Below, one piece after another: positions 42,789 to 54,033 of a stretch of DNA of 64,000 nt. This stretch comes from Letharia columbiana (taxonomy: Eukaryota; Ascomycota; Lecanoromycetes; Lecanorales; Parmeliaceae), in assembly GCF_014066305.1 (NCBI RefSeq), contig NW_023501090.1, positions 248,001 through 312,000 of the forward strand, read 5' to 3'. Every line of letters begins with the position of its first letter. The stretch's first letter is position 1. The notes beneath the pieces were generated by a model, which did no database searches, had not been told where the DNA came from, and saw nothing but the letters and a program-made list of their open reading frames with translations. The position numbers and the translations under genes were made by a program.

Positions 42789-43084
42789 TAATTTCGAATA
42801 ATAATTTCGAATGATAATTTCGAACGATAATTTCGAACGATAATTTCAAACGATAATTTTAAACGATAATTTCGAACGATAATTTCAAACGATAATTTTA
42901 AACGATAATTTTAAACGATAATTTCGAACGATAATTTCAAACGATAATTTTAAACGATAATTTCGAACGATAATTTCGAACGATAATTTCGAACGATAAT
43001 TTCGAACGATAATTTCGAACGATAATTTCGAACGATAATTTCGAATAATAATTTTAAACGATAATTTCGAACGATAATTTCGAG
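42789..43084. repeat. 13-bp minisatellite, about 22 units
   Basis: The unit is ATAATTTCGAACG, repeated head to tail about 22 times. Variants are nearly all C-to-T or G-to-A (TTTCAAACG, TTTTAAACG), as RIP or deamination would give. Confidence 0.9.
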
Positions 43085-43378
43085 TTAATAAAGAATTTAA
43101 ATTCTCTAAAAGTAAATATTAATAACTATTCTATATATTTATATATATATAAAATAATAATTCTTTTCTTTATTAATATACTTACTTATTTTTATTTATT
43201 TTTTATTTTTATTTATTATTTATTTTTATTTATTTTTTATTTTTATTTATTTATTATTTTCTTATATCTTAATATATATAAAGATATTATAAAATTAAAT
43301 CTACTTTTTTATTTTTATTTTATATTTTAAAGCTTTTTTTCTTTATTATATAAACTATTATAGTTTATTATATAAAAT

Positions 43379-43560
43379 AAGTAAAGGCCTATGAATTAAA
43401 TTTATGGAGTTAAATTTTTCATTTTTCTAAGTTAAATGAAGTTGGATTTTTTTAAGTTAGATCGAATTTTAGCCTTAGCCCTAAGTACAAATTAAACTCT
43501 AATCGCTTACTATACGTTTTTAACCTACTTTTATTACTACGAAATTAATAAAGAAGATAA
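43379..43560. repeat. partly mutated copy of the GTAAAGGCC repeat
   Basis: This aligns with 56066-56250 and 56388-56510: GTAAAGGCCTATGAATTAAA, then TTATGGAGTTAAATTTTTC and CTAAGTTAAATGAAGTTGGA. It is intermediate in C-to-T load between the other two copies. Confidence 0.65.
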
Positions 43561-46500
43561 AAGCCTTAACTCTAAGTTAAATTGAACTCTACTTACTTTC
43601 TATACGATAAATGGCCTACTTCTATTACTATAAATCGCTAATTAATTATATTCTTATCTAAAAAAGAAGTATTTACTTAATAATCTTATTTTTAATATAT
43701 CTCGTTAACTAAGTAAGTTATCTTTTTAATAAATCGTTTAAAATTATAATTAATAGATTAGTCTTATTAATAACTCGACTTAGAATTATATATAATTAAC
43801 TATAAGTAAAGATCTCGAGATATAAATATAGATCGATCTATTATAATAATTAATCTTAAGCTTTATTAATCGTTATACTAAAGATTAATCGAATTAAGAA
43901 TTAAATATATCGAAAGAGAGTATATAGATCGTTCGAATTAGACGGAGCTAGAGGGATACGTAATATATAGTATTATTTATTATTATATTCGCTTTTAAGA
44001 ATATAGTAATTAAGTATTTTAGATCTAATATACTTAATTTATAAATATATTCTATTATATAGATTTATACGCTACTCTAAATTCCTTAGTAGTATTATTA
44101 TATAATTCTATTTTAACTCTAAGTAATAGAGTGAAAGCGAGGTTAATTTAAAGATATTTATTATTTTAATAAATAGAAGAAAGCTATCTTTCTTATTAAT
44201 GACTTAATCTCTACTATTATAAATAATCTTAGTTTTAGAAAACTTATTAAGAACTTAACTATTAAATTAAGCGATATTCTTATTAAGAGTATAAAGAATC
44301 ACCTTAAACGTATAGAAATTAGCTATTTAATATAAGCTAAGATTATTATAAATAGTATTAATTAGCTAAATAATAGAGTCGTCTAATAGCTATTCGATAG
44401 ATTAATCGATAGCTTCTTATTCTCCGAAGCTTACTAAGATATTATTATCTATATTTAATAGTCTTTAAGCGAATTCCTTTATATTAGTTCGACCTTAATT
44501 AATAAAATTAAGATTTCGAAGCCTTATATTTTTTATTAGTCTAAGAATTTAAATATAGTTTTAAAGATAGAACGTCTTTAATATAGTTTAAGCGATACGA
44601 TCTAACTTAATATTCTTAATAATTAAAAGAATTTAATGAAAGTTATTATAGAAGTATATAACTATATTATTAAAAGAAGTGGGGTTCTTTCGAATATCTT
44701 AAAGTATACAATTAACGATCTCGATATTATAGCGGTTTTATATAGAGACCTCGTCTTAGAAAATAAGCTCGATCGCCTCTAATAATTAAGCTAAATTAGA
44801 CTTTATTAATATATCGTAATTAGACTAAGTAGTAGTATTAAGAGAAATCTTGAAGTAAGAATAAGCGATAAGACTATTTTAAAGGAGAATAAAGGCGATA
44901 TTAGATAAAATTATAGTAATAGCTATCTTAGAGTTATTTCGTACTCTTCGTAATATAATATTCTAAAGTATAATCTTATTAATACTTCTATAGTTATTAA
45001 GAAAGAAGAGTTAACTATTAAAATAAGAGATCGCGTTTTAAATAGTATTAGCTATAGTAATTTAATTATTATTAAAACTCGTCTATATCTAATTTTAGAT
45101 ATTAGTTCGATAGCTATATACTTCGCGTAGAAGTCGATTTCGATTATTAATATAATATTATTTATAGTCTCGCTAAATTACGGATAGATTAAAGTTAATA
45201 ATAAGATTAATATTCTTTATAGAGCTAATATTATTTTTCTTTAATCGAATTTATATTAAATGAAGACAGAAGTCTTCGATAACGATTTATTTATATTACG
45301 TATTATTCGATAGAGAAAGAATATAATACTAAGTTTAAAGGATATAAATAAGATTATTAGATAATTTAAATAAAGAATAATAAGTATTAATTAAGAAATA
45401 TACGTAAAGTGCGAGAGGAGAATTAAATTATTTATGGATAAAAAAAGAAAAAATACGCCTAGCGCGAAAAGTTTTAATAGCTAAAAAAAGAATATTATAT
45501 TAAAAAAAATCGCGATGTTTTAAAATTATTATTAGCGCGGAAATCTTCTTATTTTATAGCTTAAAGTACTTTAATTTATTAAAGAAATTATTAAAGAAAA
45601 ATATACCTAGCGCGAAAAGTTTTAATATATAAAAAAAGAAATATTATATTAAAAAAAGTCGTAATATTTTAATATTATCGTTAGCGCGATAAGCTATTTA
45701 TATTATATTTAAAGTATTTCTATTTAATAAAGAAGAAATTACTTATATATCTTAATTTATAATTATTTTATAGATCTAGAGAGTTACTAGGCTTATATTA
45801 TAGTAGAATTATTATAAAGAGATCTTATAAGGCGTATTCTCTCTATTAGATCGTTACTTTATTTAATACTTAATTTTATTCGACGTTATCGTAAAGTAAG
45901 TCTTTTACTATATAGATATTATAATAGAAAGAAAGAATATTATCGTTTATCATACGTAAGTCTTCGAAGAATATAGAATTTAATATATTTAGAAGGAGAT
46001 ATCGTAGATAGAAGAGCTTTTTAGTATTTAAATTAATATAGTATATTTTTTTAATAATACTTCTACGCCTCTAACGTAGACTTTATTTAAATATATCTCG
46101 CTTATTTTTTTTTTAGATATATTACTCTAATAGATCGATATAGAAGAGATTTTCTATTCGTTTTCGCTATCGATATTATTGATTTAGCTAAAAGAAGGCT
46201 ATTAGCTTAATCTAACGTTTACATACTATATTAACTATCTAATTTAAATTATTATCGTTATTAAATATTATATTATATTAATTTAAAAGATAAATAAATA
46301 ATCGTTTAATAGAAGAATTATAATTATATAATTTAAAGCTAAAAATCCTTTAATAGACTTTCGTAGAGTCTATTTATTATATATTTTAATACTCTTAAAT
46401 CTCGTTTATCTAGTCTAAGCCTATATCGTTTTAATCTATATCGCTCTTATATTTTATTTAAAGACTAACTCGATCGCTACTCTTATAAATATATTTAAAA

Positions 46501-48099
46501 ATATATTTATAGACTTTAATATTAGCGTAAATCTCTATATTAATATAAGCGTTATATTTAGTCGATAAATAGAGACTATAAAATATTACTTAATAATTCT
46601 ATTTAAATTTATCGTCTAATATCTTAATAGGCCTACGTCGACGATATATAGAGTATTTAAAGTCTAGTTTAAAGACGATATAGTTATTAAAGTCCTTCGG
46701 AAATCGCTTATTATATATATTTTTATCTAAGTTCTAATAAGATAGAATAGTATCTATTCTATTAATAATATACTAGCTATAGTTCTTATAAAGTATATAT
46801 CTAATAATAATTATATAGAGATTAGGAAATAGTTTTTAATTAGAGATCTTAGTATTAATAGTAGCGTCGATCTTAGCGGCGTTAAAGAATCGATCTTTAG
46901 AGTATAAAATAATAAGAATATAGATATACGGTAGGCCTCGTTTTTGAAATTCTATAATATAGGCATAGGCGGGAACTCGATCTATTGCCCGTAAAGTTAG
47001 TTAGAGTTAAGGCTAATCGATATTTTAATCGATCGTGCTTCGTCCTTATGAAAGTAAAGAATTTTTTTAGATGATATCGTAGGGCTAACTGGTAAGAATT
47101 ACGGCGTATAAGAGGCTAAATTATACTAGAAGTATCTCTAGAAACTATAATCTATATTAATTATTTAATTAATATATCGTTTAAAGAGCTACTTTATTAA
47201 ATGAGATAAGAAAGGGCTACTATATTATAATAGGGGGTAAGAAGAATAAGAGTATATCTAGTATCTTCTTCTTTAGAATATCGTTTATAAGAGTCTTTAG
47301 CTTTAGTCTAAATACTCTAATAATTAGATTAAGTCGATTAATAGCGTATTCGCTAAATAGAAGATTTTCGATAATCTCGATTTATTTTGAATTACAGATA
47401 AAAGTCGTAAAGAGGTTCGGTTAATCGAATTTAATAAATAGAGTAATAATATTCTAGTAGAGTTATTTTATAAATCGTAAGTCTTCTTAATAGAAGAAAG
47501 AGAGAATAATACGTTATTTGCTAGTCTAATCGTCTATAATAATTTTATCGATGTAAGTATCAATAACTACTTAATAGATATTAGCTCGAATAATCTTCTA
47601 ATTTATCTTTAGCTAATAAAGTTTATTACTTTCGATAGTTATATAGATATCGTAGATGAAATACTATAGTAGTCTATCGTAGTAAAGAAAACGATTAAAC
47701 TTATTAGAATAACTCTATATTATATATTTATAGAAAGTTAGCGACTAATAGAATAGAAGAAATAAATAATATAGATCTATAATATAAGGTAAGCGTTACT
47801 CGTATAGAGCTACCTCGGCTAATAGTTTCTCTAACTCGTAGAACGACTTCGTCGTTTCTACTTCGCTAGATAAGAAGATTTTTACTTAATATATTATCTA
47901 TATAGAATATATTATTATATTATAACTATTCGTTAAATAGAAAGATAAGAGAATAGCGTAAGAGTATATAGGCTAAATACTAATATAATATATTGAATCT
48001 CTTATTACTTCGAGCCTCTATTAATATATTTCTAGCCTTAGATATATCTAATAGATTATTAATATTACTCTTCTAGGCGATAGCGATCTTATCTAAAGT

Positions 48100-48262
48100 T
48101 GTTACGAGCGTACCCTACTCAGCCCTCAGCCCTATGGCTAGCGGGCCTTGGCGGAGGCATCCCCTACCATATCATGCCTCCTGCCCACATACATAGTTCG
48201 GTAGCCTTATTATCCTATTCTACCTCACCCATACTGGTATCGCACCTATGCTGGTCCTGACA
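48100..48262 (+). repeat. 5' LTR
   Basis: The repeat is 163 bp, TG...CA. It differs from the 3' LTR at one position only (G at 48237, A at 51231). If the priming model holds, R begins at 48203, so U3 is 48100-48202. Confidence 0.95.
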
Positions 48263-48264
48263 TT

Positions 48265-48275
48265 ATAATAAGGCT
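48265..48275 (+). promoter_or_regulatory. self-complementary primer-binding site
   Basis: ATAATAAGGCT lies two bases after the 5' LTR. It is the exact reverse complement of AGCCTTATTAT at 48203-48213 inside the LTR. It does not start with TGG, so it does not resemble a tRNA-primed site. This is the arrangement of Tf1-type self-priming elements, where the first 11 bases of the transcript fold back as primer. Confidence 0.8.
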
Positions 48276-48794
48276 CCTTCATACACCCCCCGGCGAAGAG
48301 AATTGACGGGTTTTTCACTTTCTGCTCGGAGCAAGCGACCGAGCCTGATAAAGAAAACGCTGGGTATTTCTACCATACAGAAGCCCCACCATACATTCAA
48401 ATCATCAAACACCTACATCATTCGAAAGAACCTACATTAAACAACCTACACCATCAACGGTAGCCCAAACCATCAAAAAACGAGTCCCCTACATCGAATA
48501 CAAGAAATCCTTCTCCGCTCCGTTCCCCGCAAAAAGTCTATCACCGGCTAACACACCCCCGGCGGACTTCCTCCCATTCGAAAAGACACTATTTAAAGTA
48601 CTTATTATATTTACGACGATCTGATTGGTTAAGGAACGAGTGTTGTAGACCCCCGCAAAGAAATAATACTATTTTAGGCGTCACACTCTCAACACAGAGA
48701 TCTATCACATTTCTCGAGTTATCACTACCTTCATAATACCGAAATTCTAGAGATCTCTCCACTCCGTTCTTACCTATATTTAACACATCATGAA

Positions 48795-49185
48795 TTCTTC
48801 AAATCCACCTACATCAACACCAAGATACCTCCTCCGCATCGCCGATCACCTACACACCGCGCCCTACCTTACTACGGGGACCCTAGCTACCACAAAGTAG
48901 TAGGGGCCAACAAGGAAGTCGCCATATTTTACGGAAATCTCTATCGCCTAAGGTCGGGGTCAACTCTCCGCTCAAGACGGGGTTTTTTACCCAAGGACAG
49001 TTTGTGGGTATCCGATGACATATACACCGATGTTATCCGAGAGGTGCATGATCATCCGTCATGCGGCCATCCCGGGGATACCTATCAACTACTCAAAAGG
49101 GAATACTACTGGCGAGGAATGAGGACGACAGTGGCACCTACATTCGAATTGCTACACCTGTCAGAGGACTAAGGCACCTGACCGT
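48795..49185 (+). pseudogene. integrase HHCC zinc-domain fragment, placed upstream of gag
   Basis: One frame reads LWVSDDIYTDVIREVHDHP, then SCGHPGDTYQLLKREYYWRG, up to a stop at 49170-49172. This matches the N-terminal zinc-binding domain of Ty3/gypsy integrases. Its two histidines are coded at 49047-49049 and 49068-49070. The C-x2-C partner (CYTCQRTK, 49150-49161) is in the next frame, so the fragment is frameshifted. In an intact element this domain lies far downstream of gag. The block is bracketed by the same 13-mer, CCTACACACCGCG (near 48850 and 49220). Confidence 0.78.
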
Positions 49186-49298
49186 CGACTGAGAATACTC
49201 CCTCTAGACCACGATCTCCTACACACCGCGACCAGCCTTATCTTACTTACGAAGACCTACATGCGAGATATTCGCCTCCAAATTCGCCACGACTTCGT

Positions 49299-50240
49299 AT
49301 GCCACGTGTGCAGCGATCTCTATCTGCTGAGGACCTTTACCAGCGATATCGTGAGACATCAAGTCATCCGCCTGGCATCCCAGCTTCTTCTCCTTCGCAG
49401 GAGATACCAGGACAGCAAGAAGAGACACAGGCCCAAAACTCGGCTGGCATCTCTGCCCTTCCACCCCCGTCCCCACCTCCACCTATACCACGAGATTTCG
49501 AAGCACTAAGACATCGACATCGACCAATCTCGCCACAGCCAGTCAGACAGCCACTCAGCCCGAGGCTACCGGATCCACCTATCTTCAATGGTGTTGATAG
49601 ATCCAAATTTGAGGACTGGAAAATGAGAATTATGGACAAACTCAGCCTCAACAAGGACCACTACCCTACCGACGCTTTTCAAATAAACTACGTGGTATCG
49701 CGCCTTGGAGGAAACGCTGTCGAGCACACGGTACCTAGACGCCGAAAGACTACAAAAAATCCTTATCTCTCAGTCGACGACCTCCTGGATCAACTAAGTG
49801 ATCTTTATGAGACTCCAGCAGACGTTATTCGACAAAGGAATGTTTATGACTATTCAACCTTCAGAAGACGTGATAGTCAGTCATTTTCCGAGTATTACAC
49901 AGAGTTCATGAAACATGCCGCGTACATGCAGGAGTATGGCGATAAAGAATATCAGATCAATGTCATTCAGCTAGATCTCATAATCGACTTAAGGAATAGG
50001 GCAAACCTCCGTCTCCTGGACGAATATGCTATGTACGGAAGAAAGTGGACATTGCCAGACCTGAAGGAACACCTCATTATGTTAGAATACCGTGATCTGA
50101 TGTATGCCGAACGGCTGGCAGACAAGAAAGCAAAGGTATTTGCCAAACAGTATGCCAAGGCGAGACTCGAAGATGCAATGAAACCACGTGGCAAATATGC
50201 TATTATTCCTCGCCCTGATCCAGAGGAATATAGGCGATAG
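49299..50240 (+). CDS. gag-like capsid protein of the LTR element
   Basis: The frame codes 313 residues from ATG 49299 to TAG 50240; it is open upstream to about 49182, so the true start may be earlier or supplied differently. The N-terminal third is Pro/Ser/Gln-rich (SHPPGIPASSPSQEIPGQQ). A retrotransposon gag-type helical region follows: FNGVDRSKFEDWKMRIMDKL, FQINYVVSRLGGNAVEHTV, DDLLDQLSDLYE, FSEYYTEFMKHAAYM, LIIDLRNRANLRLLDEYAMY. There is no CCHC zinc knuckle before the stop and no protease or RT afterwards. Gag would assemble the particle that packages the element's RNA. The long open frame in an otherwise gene-free block suggests recent activity or recent capture. Confidence 0.85.
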   Translation: MPRVQRSLSAEDLYQRYRETSSHPPGIPASSPSQEIPGQQEETQAQNSAGISALPPPSPPPPIPRDFEALRHRHRPISPQPVRQPLSPRLPDPPIFNGVDRSKFEDWKMRIMDKLSLNKDHYPTDAFQINYVVSRLGGNAVEHTVPRRRKTTKNPYLSVDDLLDQLSDLYETPADVIRQRNVYDYSTFRRRDSQSFSEYYTEFMKHAAYMQEYGDKEYQINVIQLDLIIDLRNRANLRLLDEYAMYGRKWTLPDLKEHLIMLEYRDLMYAERLADKKAKVFAKQYAKARLEDAMKPRGKYAIIPRPDPEEYRR

Positions 50241-50254
50241 GCATGGCTATGCGG

Positions 50255-50322
50255 ACGCATCAGACCTACGAACGATATGGTCATGAGAACGCAGCAGACC
50301 TACGAACGATATGGTCATGAGG
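50255..50322 (+). repeat. 34-bp tandem duplication inside the LTR element
   Basis: Two head-to-tail copies of ACGCAKCAGACCTACGAACG plus ATATGGTCATGAGR lie just after the gag stop, with the start of a third. Copies differ at two positions. Confidence 0.85.
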
Positions 50323-51078
50323 ACGCAGCAGGCAAATGCAGTCGAAATCAGCATGGGCACCGGCAAATCCTCGGACATCGTGTTTTTGAACGAATTGAAA
50401 CCATCCGATGTCTTTAGAATGGCCTTATTTTTTTTCACATTCGGAAATCGATTCCTCAGGCCCATGTTGCTCAACAATAGCCTCATGTCAGGCCCACCAA
50501 GCGGGCTCCCCTTGTTGTCATATGCCTGAAGGTCTTCCGAAGCCATGGTGCGTCACCTATGGACCTCACTGCCGCCGTTAATAGCCTCGATCGATATCGG
50601 CTATGTGGCATCCCATGGAGAAACTCACACCAGAATCATTTGATATTGATTTAGAGTTTTAGCGCCTGCGGCTCGGTTCGGTTCGGGAGGCATCGACCAA
50701 TCAAATTGCATCATTTCATCGATTTCTTCTCCATCATGAATATGGAATCAGGTGGCCATTGCATGGCAAATCCTTTTTCGGTCGCTATTCATTCAATTCT
50801 TCATGGATCCTCATCAAATTGGGAGCCCCTTGACGCTACAGTAAAGTGCTATCGACGACGCGCTAGCGGAATCTCCGGGACGCGATATTGCTGTTGCTGT
50901 CGCCGTCGCCGCCGGAGAAAGGTACTAATTTGGCCTGGCACAGCACACACCAAAAGTCTTTGTTTTTATGGATTTCAGCGAGCGATGGTTCTTTCGAAGG
51001 ACTATGGATGTTTGGAGATACAAGGCAAGCAATGGGCCTGCATCTCCGGTCTACCAGCCATGGGGGCCATGGCTCTTT

Positions 51079-51093
51079 GAGAGGGGGGAGTAC
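51079..51093 (+). promoter_or_regulatory. polypurine tract
   Basis: GAGAGGGGGGAGTAC sits directly against the 3' LTR, where plus-strand priming of LTR elements takes place. Confidence 0.8.
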
Positions 51094-51256
51094 TGTTACG
51101 AGCGTACCCTACTCAGCCCTCAGCCCTATGGCTAGCGGGCCTTGGCGGAGGCATCCCCTACCATATCATGCCTCCTGCCCACATACATAGTTCGGTAGCC
51201 TTATTATCCTATTCTACCTCACCCATACTGATATCGCACCTATGCTGGTCCTGACA
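51094..51256 (+). repeat. 3' LTR
   Basis: The repeat is 163 bp, starting TGTTACG and ending CTGACA. It is followed by the AAAGT target duplication at 51257-51261. Confidence 0.95.
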
Positions 51257-51261
51257 AAAGT

Positions 51262-53160
51262 AAGACGATTATAGATATATAAATTATAATATCGTAAGTT
51301 CTTATAAAGTAGCTTATAGCCCCGTATATTTAAATTAATTTCTAATCTTTTAAATATCGATTTAAGAATATTAATATAGAGATTAATATTTTTAAGAATT
51401 ATAGCTATTTTACGATAAAGTATCTAATTAATACGATTATAATAGTTATATCTAGTAAAGTTAATATAAGAAACGCGATTAAGAGAAAGTTATATCGTAT
51501 TATAGACTAATCTTAGATACTATTTATAATATAGATTTAATTAAAAATCGATTTTTCGCTCTTTAAAGACGCTAGAATAGATATATGAGTAGTAATCGCT
51601 TTCTAGATTTTATATATATATAAGATAATTAAATAATTAATAGTAATCTACTATAAGATTATAAAGATTATATTATTATATTAAACGCTATAGCGGCGAA
51701 ATTCTTTATAATTATTAATAAAATTTAAGATCTCTAACGTTAAAGAATAAAGGATTTAATTAATAGTATACTCGCTAAGGTTAATCGAATTATTTATACT
51801 CGTTTCGACGCTCTTATAGCTCTATTCTATATCGTCTACTTCTTAATCGATATCTATTTTAGATATATCGACTTTAGTCTTTCCGCTATCGTAGTACTAT
51901 TTAATAATCTTATCTTTTTATAACGCCGCGCCGTAGCTATTATAAATCTAATTTATAGAATCTAAATTATATTATATAGGCTCTATAATATATAGATAAC
52001 GCGCGGTATAACTAGCGAGCCTTATTAAAGACTAAGTAGAATCTAAATAAGAGTTAAAAGATAGGCTGAAAGATCGTAGGCTATCGAAAGAGTTGTTATT
52101 AAAGAAGTCTAATAATAGATCTCGTAATAGAGGGTCTTCGATAGCGTCTTTCTCTTATTTAGAAGCTTTTTCTTAATGATATTTAAGATCTAATACGCGT
52201 TAAGAGGCTTTAAAATAGGGTGATAAAGAATAAATAGAAGAGGAAGACGCGTTTTAGAAGATAGTATCGCTGGGTTAGAAGATATTATCGCTGGCTTAGA
52301 AGGAATCTATAGGAGAGAATATATTCGTTTAGACTCTTTTTAAGAGTCTTCTAACGCGTTTATAAGTAGTAGTAGATCGCTTATAACCTTAATTATTAGT
52401 AGTAATAGATTCGTTAAGAAGTAGTTTAAAGACGTTAATAGAGGCTTTAAGAGACGGGTAAAAGGAGTATATATACCTAAAGCGTTTAGTAACGTTTCCG
52501 CGAGGGGTATCGAGAATAATTATATTTATATTAGTGGAATTAATAGAATTAATAGAATGATGAAAGAAGAATAATTATATAAATAGGTGAAAGAATTATT
52601 TAGTCTCGAACGCGTTTTATATAACTATATTTAAATACTACTTCGCTTTATTAATAGTAAACTAAACTTTATAATTTTTATAGCGTTAGAAAGCGTAAAG
52701 CGAGCTTTATAATTTAAGGAATTATAAAGTAACTATAAGTATCGTAAACTAAGTACTTTAAAGTATAAAACTTCTATATATAAATTTTTAATAAAAAAAC
52801 TTAAGAGAGCTAGCGGGCTAACTTAGTCGATCTAACTAAAAAATATAATAACTCTAAATTTATAATTAGCTATATATATAAATTTAAGATTTTATAGCTT
52901 AGCTCTATCTTATTCTTTTATATATACTAATATTATATTTTTAAAAATATCTATAATTTATAGATATTATAAACGTTATTTTTTTAAATAAATTTAATAA
53001 CTTAATTATTTATTATATTTTTATTATATATAATTTTTTTATAATTAATTTATAAATAATTCGAAAAATTCGAGATATTTCTATAAAAATTAGAAATTTT
53101 CGAAATTTATAAATACTTTAAAATCTTCGTTATAACTCTATAATTATCTTAAATTTTTCG
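51262..53160. repeat. RIP-degraded AT-rich block, centre
   Basis: This is the continuation of the mutated DNA interrupted by the LTR element. From 52315 to 52800 it carries a unit (CTCTTTTTAAGAGTCTTCTA, AACGCGTTTATAAGTAGTAG, then TTTATAGCGTTAGAAAGCGT) that recurs at 57860-58800. There are no genes. Confidence 0.75.
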
Positions 53161-53760
53161 AAATAATTCTATTATTAATTTAAAAGTTTTAAGACTTTAA
53201 GAGATAATTCGAAATTTTTAAGATAATTCTAATATTATTAATTCGAAATTTTCGAAATAATTCTATTATTATTAATTCGAAATTTTCGTAATAATTCTAT
53301 TATTAATTTAAAAAATTTAAGACTTTAAGAGATAATTCGAAATTTTCGAGATAATTCTATTATTATTAATTCGAAATTTTCGTAATAATTCTATTATTAT
53401 TAATTCGAAATTTTCGTAATAATTCTATTATTAATTTAAAAATTTTTAAGACTTTAAAAGATAATTCGAAATTTTCGAGATAATTCTATTATTATTAACT
53501 CGAAATTTTCGAAATAATTCTATTATTATTAATTCGAAATTTTCGCGATAATTCTATTATTAATTTAAGAAATTTAAGACTCTAAGAGATAATTCGAAAT
53601 TTTCGAGATAATTCTATTATTATTAATTCGAAATTTTCGTAATAATTCTATTATTAATTCGAAATTTTCGCGATAATTATATTATTATTAACTTAAAATA
53701 TTCGAGACTTTAAAAGATAATTCGAAATTTTCGCGATAGTTCTATAATTAACTTAAAATA
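53160..53760. repeat. 34-bp tandem repeat with higher-order spacing
   Basis: Units of AATTCGAAATTTTCG plus AGATAATTCTATTATTATT are repeated about a dozen times. They are interspersed with a spacer of the form TTTAAGACTTTAAGAGAT. Confidence 0.85.
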
Positions 53761-53900
53761 ATCTTAAATATACTTCGAAATTTTCGAGATCTTTATAAAG
53801 TATTATTAAATATTTAATATTTAATATTTATAAGTTATTTAAATCTTACGCGAAAATTTCGCAATTATGATATAAGCGCGATTACTAGACTTTTTCGAGG

Positions 53901-54033
53901 GCTGACTAAGCGAATATTCCCCGTTCCGCGTCTGAACGGTTATCAACTTACGGGAATAGCAACTTCGAATCTACTATTCCCGTGAGTTGGTAATCGTTTA
54001 GGCGCGGGATAGGGAAAATCGTACTTAGTCAGC
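53901..54033. mobile_element. 133-bp hairpin element (MITE-like)
   Basis: Arms of about 59 and 60 bp (53901-53959 and 53974-54033) pair with a 14-base loop. The ends are GCTGACTAAG and CTTAGTCAGC. It is GC-richer than its surroundings. Mismatches between the arms are mostly transitions. Confidence 0.75.

Larger units (their letters stand above)
42201..48099. repeat. RIP-degraded AT-rich block, left part
   Basis: The sequence is mostly A and T with frequent TA, and CG persists while CA and TG are scarce. That is the expected footprint of repeat-induced point mutation (CpA to TpA on both strands). Stops occur in all frames and no open frame longer than about 60 codons is seen. The 43900-48099 stretch has a more mixed composition and was probably a transposon, but its class can no longer be read. 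It continues on the other side of the LTR insertion (51262 on). Confidence 0.8.
48100..51256 (+). mobile_element. non-autonomous LTR retrotransposon (Ty3/gypsy-derived, self-priming type)
   Basis: It is bounded by two 163-bp LTRs that start TGTTACG and end CTGACA, and is flanked by the 5-bp target duplication AAAGT (48095-48099 and 51257-51261). It has a primer-binding site complementary to its own LTR, a gag-like frame, a fragment of an integrase zinc domain, and a polypurine tract before the 3' LTR. No protease, reverse transcriptase or RNase H frame is present, so it needs an autonomous partner. Base composition is normal, in sharp contrast to the RIP-degraded DNA on both sides, so it inserted after that DNA was mutated or has escaped mutation. 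The total length is 3157 bp. Confidence 0.93.

Noticed and set aside
48237..48237. The single LTR difference as evidence of RIP
   Set aside because: The changed G is not in a TpG (CpA on the other strand) context, so one G/A difference does not show RIP.
50706..51080. 124-codon frame at the 3' end of the LTR element
   Set aside because: It lacks motifs, overlaps another frame of similar length and shows no similarity to retroelement proteins. It is probably non-coding element sequence before the polypurine tract.
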